From assembly GCA_963823215.1 (NCBI GenBank), contig CAWGKT010000001.1, positions 1 through 64,000 of the forward strand: 64,000 nt of DNA, given 5' to 3'. The notes under the pieces are model-generated. The model worked only from the letters and a program-made list of their open reading frames with translations, made no database searches and was not told where the DNA came from. Every line of letters begins with the position of its first letter. Positions within the stretch are counted from its first letter, which is position 1. This stretch comes from CAIWHR01 sp963823215 (GTDB taxonomy: Bacteria; Pseudomonadota; Gammaproteobacteria; Burkholderiales; Casimicrobiaceae). Position numbers and translations under genes: made by a program. This document shows positions 62,916-64,000 of this stretch, piece by piece.

Positions 62916-64000
62916 TGCAAAGGAACGTGTTGGGTTCGATGACGAGCCGCCCGGTGCCGCCGGCCGACACCGGCTCGGTCATCCTGAACTGCATCAGCGA
63001 CATCTCGATGCGACTCCTGCAACTGGAGCGGCGCATTGATCCCTGGATTCGTCCGGTCTTGGACCCGGTCGTGCGCGACCCGATGGCGCGCCTCACCACC
63101 TGGTTGATCAACCTGCAGCGCAAGAACGAGGGCCTGAAGATCGCCGAGGAGCGGATACAGCCGGACGAAGAGGCGCTGATCCAGTCGATCATCGACACTT
63201 TCAAGGCGCAGATGCGCGGGCTCTGGAAGCCTGGCGGATTCGAGCGCGGCGGGAACACCAAGACCCACGGCATCGTGCGCGCCGAGTTCGTCGTCCACGA
63301 AGGACTGCCGCCGCAGTTTCGGCACGGTATCTTCTCCGAGCCGAGGACCTATCGGGCATGGGTGCGCTTCTCCGGGCCGGGGCCGTACGTCACGCCTGAC
63401 ATTGACGACGTGGGGTTCATGAGCATCAGCATCAAGCTGATGGGCGTCCCCGGCGAGAAGTTGATGAAAGACGAGAAGCACACGCAGGACATGTTCGGCG
63501 TGTCCCCGCCGACGTTTGTGACGCCGGACACCCGCGCGAATGCGCACCTGCAGGAATACAGCCTGAAGAACGCGTCGATCTTCCATTTCGTGAACTTCCG
63601 CAATCCGCACCTGCTCGACCTCATCATGCAGGGGCTGTGGATCAAGACGCAGAGCAGTCCGTTCGAGGCGCCGTACTTCAGCTGCGTGCCCTACCTGCTC
63701 GGCAAGGAGCGGGCGATGCAGTACTCGGTATGGCCGAAGTCGAACAGGAAGACGCCGATCCCGCGTCTGCCGCTGCGGCCGCCCGACGACTACCTGCGCC
63801 AGGCCATGGTCAAGGCGCTCAACCAGGGCGACGTCGAGCTCGACTTCCGCATCCAGCTGCAGACCGATCCGCACCTGATGCCGATCGAGAACAACGCAGT
63901 GCTGTGGCCGGAGCGGTTGTCGCCCCGCGTCTCGGTGGCCACCTTGCGCATCCCGCAGCAAAAGTTCGATTCGCCGGCGCAGATCGCGTTTGCGCGACGC
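62915..64000 (+). CDS. Catalase-fold heme protein, partial (runs off the window)
   Basis: The ATG at 62915 (TGATG junction with the DyP stop) opens a frame with no stop up to base 64000, 362 codons. The N-terminal 90 residues are helical and unrecognised. Then comes the catalase-like core: KTHGIVRAEFVVHEGLPPQF, RHGIFSEPRTYRAWVRFSGP, VGFMSISIKLMGVPGEKLM and KHTQDMFGVSPPTFVTPD. The pattern matches SrpA/catalase-related proteins, which often act as peroxidases rather than true catalases. In canonical catalases the distal His and Asn lie in the R-x-x-H and F-N-H segments; here the Asn-like segment reads DMFGVS, so activity may differ. The heme-ligand Tyr lies beyond the window. Confidence 0.75.
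   Translation, partial: MQRNVLGSMTSRPVPPADTGSVILNCISDISMRLLQLERRIDPWIRPVLDPVVRDPMARLTTWLINLQRKNEGLKIAEERIQPDEEALIQSIIDTFKAQMRGLWKPGGFERGGNTKTHGIVRAEFVVHEGLPPQFRHGIFSEPRTYRAWVRFSGPGPYVTPDIDDVGFMSISIKLMGVPGEKLMKDEKHTQDMFGVSPPTFVTPDTRANAHLQEYSLKNASIFHFVNFRNPHLLDLIMQGLWIKTQSSPFEAPYFSCVPYLLGKERAMQYSVWPKSNRKTPIPRLPLRPPDDYLRQAMVKALNQGDVELDFRIQLQTDPHLMPIENNAVLWPERLSPRVSVATLRIPQQKFDSPAQIAFARR

Overview
The window is GC-rich chromosomal DNA that looks betaproteobacterial. The grounds are an IPTL-CTERM sorting signal, an HPr-like protein whose body resembles betaproteobacterial HPr, a tRNA-Arg(ACG) and a TumE/TumA pair. The taxonomic call is inference. Several consecutive genes (3.1-6.05 kb and 31.4-40.5 kb) carry many small frame breaks but keep their motifs, which suggests assembly indels or very recent decay, so these are marked as broken.

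Layout. 1-2.8 kb: two secreted surface proteins (collagen-like and IPTL-CTERM), a TumE/TumA toxin-antitoxin pair with a visible promoter and operator, and a tRNA-Ser 3' end followed by a terminator, probably an old island scar. 3.1-8.8 kb: class II ribonucleotide reductase (heavily frame-broken), a rhomboid protease, a 35-residue membrane peptide and a PLD-type cardiolipin synthase-like enzyme. 8.78-17.52 kb: tRNA-Arg and an 8.7 kb segment bounded by a 46-bp direct repeat of the tRNA 3' half. It carries a six-gene hyfB-C-E-F-G-I-like operon whose large subunit lacks the NiFe cysteines, an XRE regulator, and a divergent HPr paralogue whose catalytic His15 is Asn. 17.7-21.1 kb: phage capsid and IS66 remnants around small membrane and beta-propeller-like genes.

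21.2-49.8 kb is a dense conflict/cell-death island. It holds a membrane protein with a TIR-like tail, a CHAP/NlpC-type hydrolase, a metacaspase, a giant double-esterase/CHAT protein, a small TIR protein, a broken FAD oxidoreductase, a patatin, and two TIR-like/TPR/SLOG-like paralogues (one broken). It also holds a three-gene operon (CHAT-metallo-beta-lactamase fusion, TIR-CHASE2 membrane protein, FecR/Cys-repeat secreted protein) and a two-gene operon (triple-TIR protein plus nSTAND ATPase with TPRs). The three-gene operon is the best candidate for an undescribed system: an envelope sensor wired to a TIR enzyme and to a protease/hydrolase fusion.

50-64 kb is an envelope redox locus: a FecR protein, a triheme-type lipoprotein (frame-broken), an outer-membrane beta-barrel, two large diheme-type cytochromes, a lipoprotein, a hypothetical membrane protein, a DyP peroxidase and a catalase-fold protein cut by the window end. 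The last three are translationally coupled.
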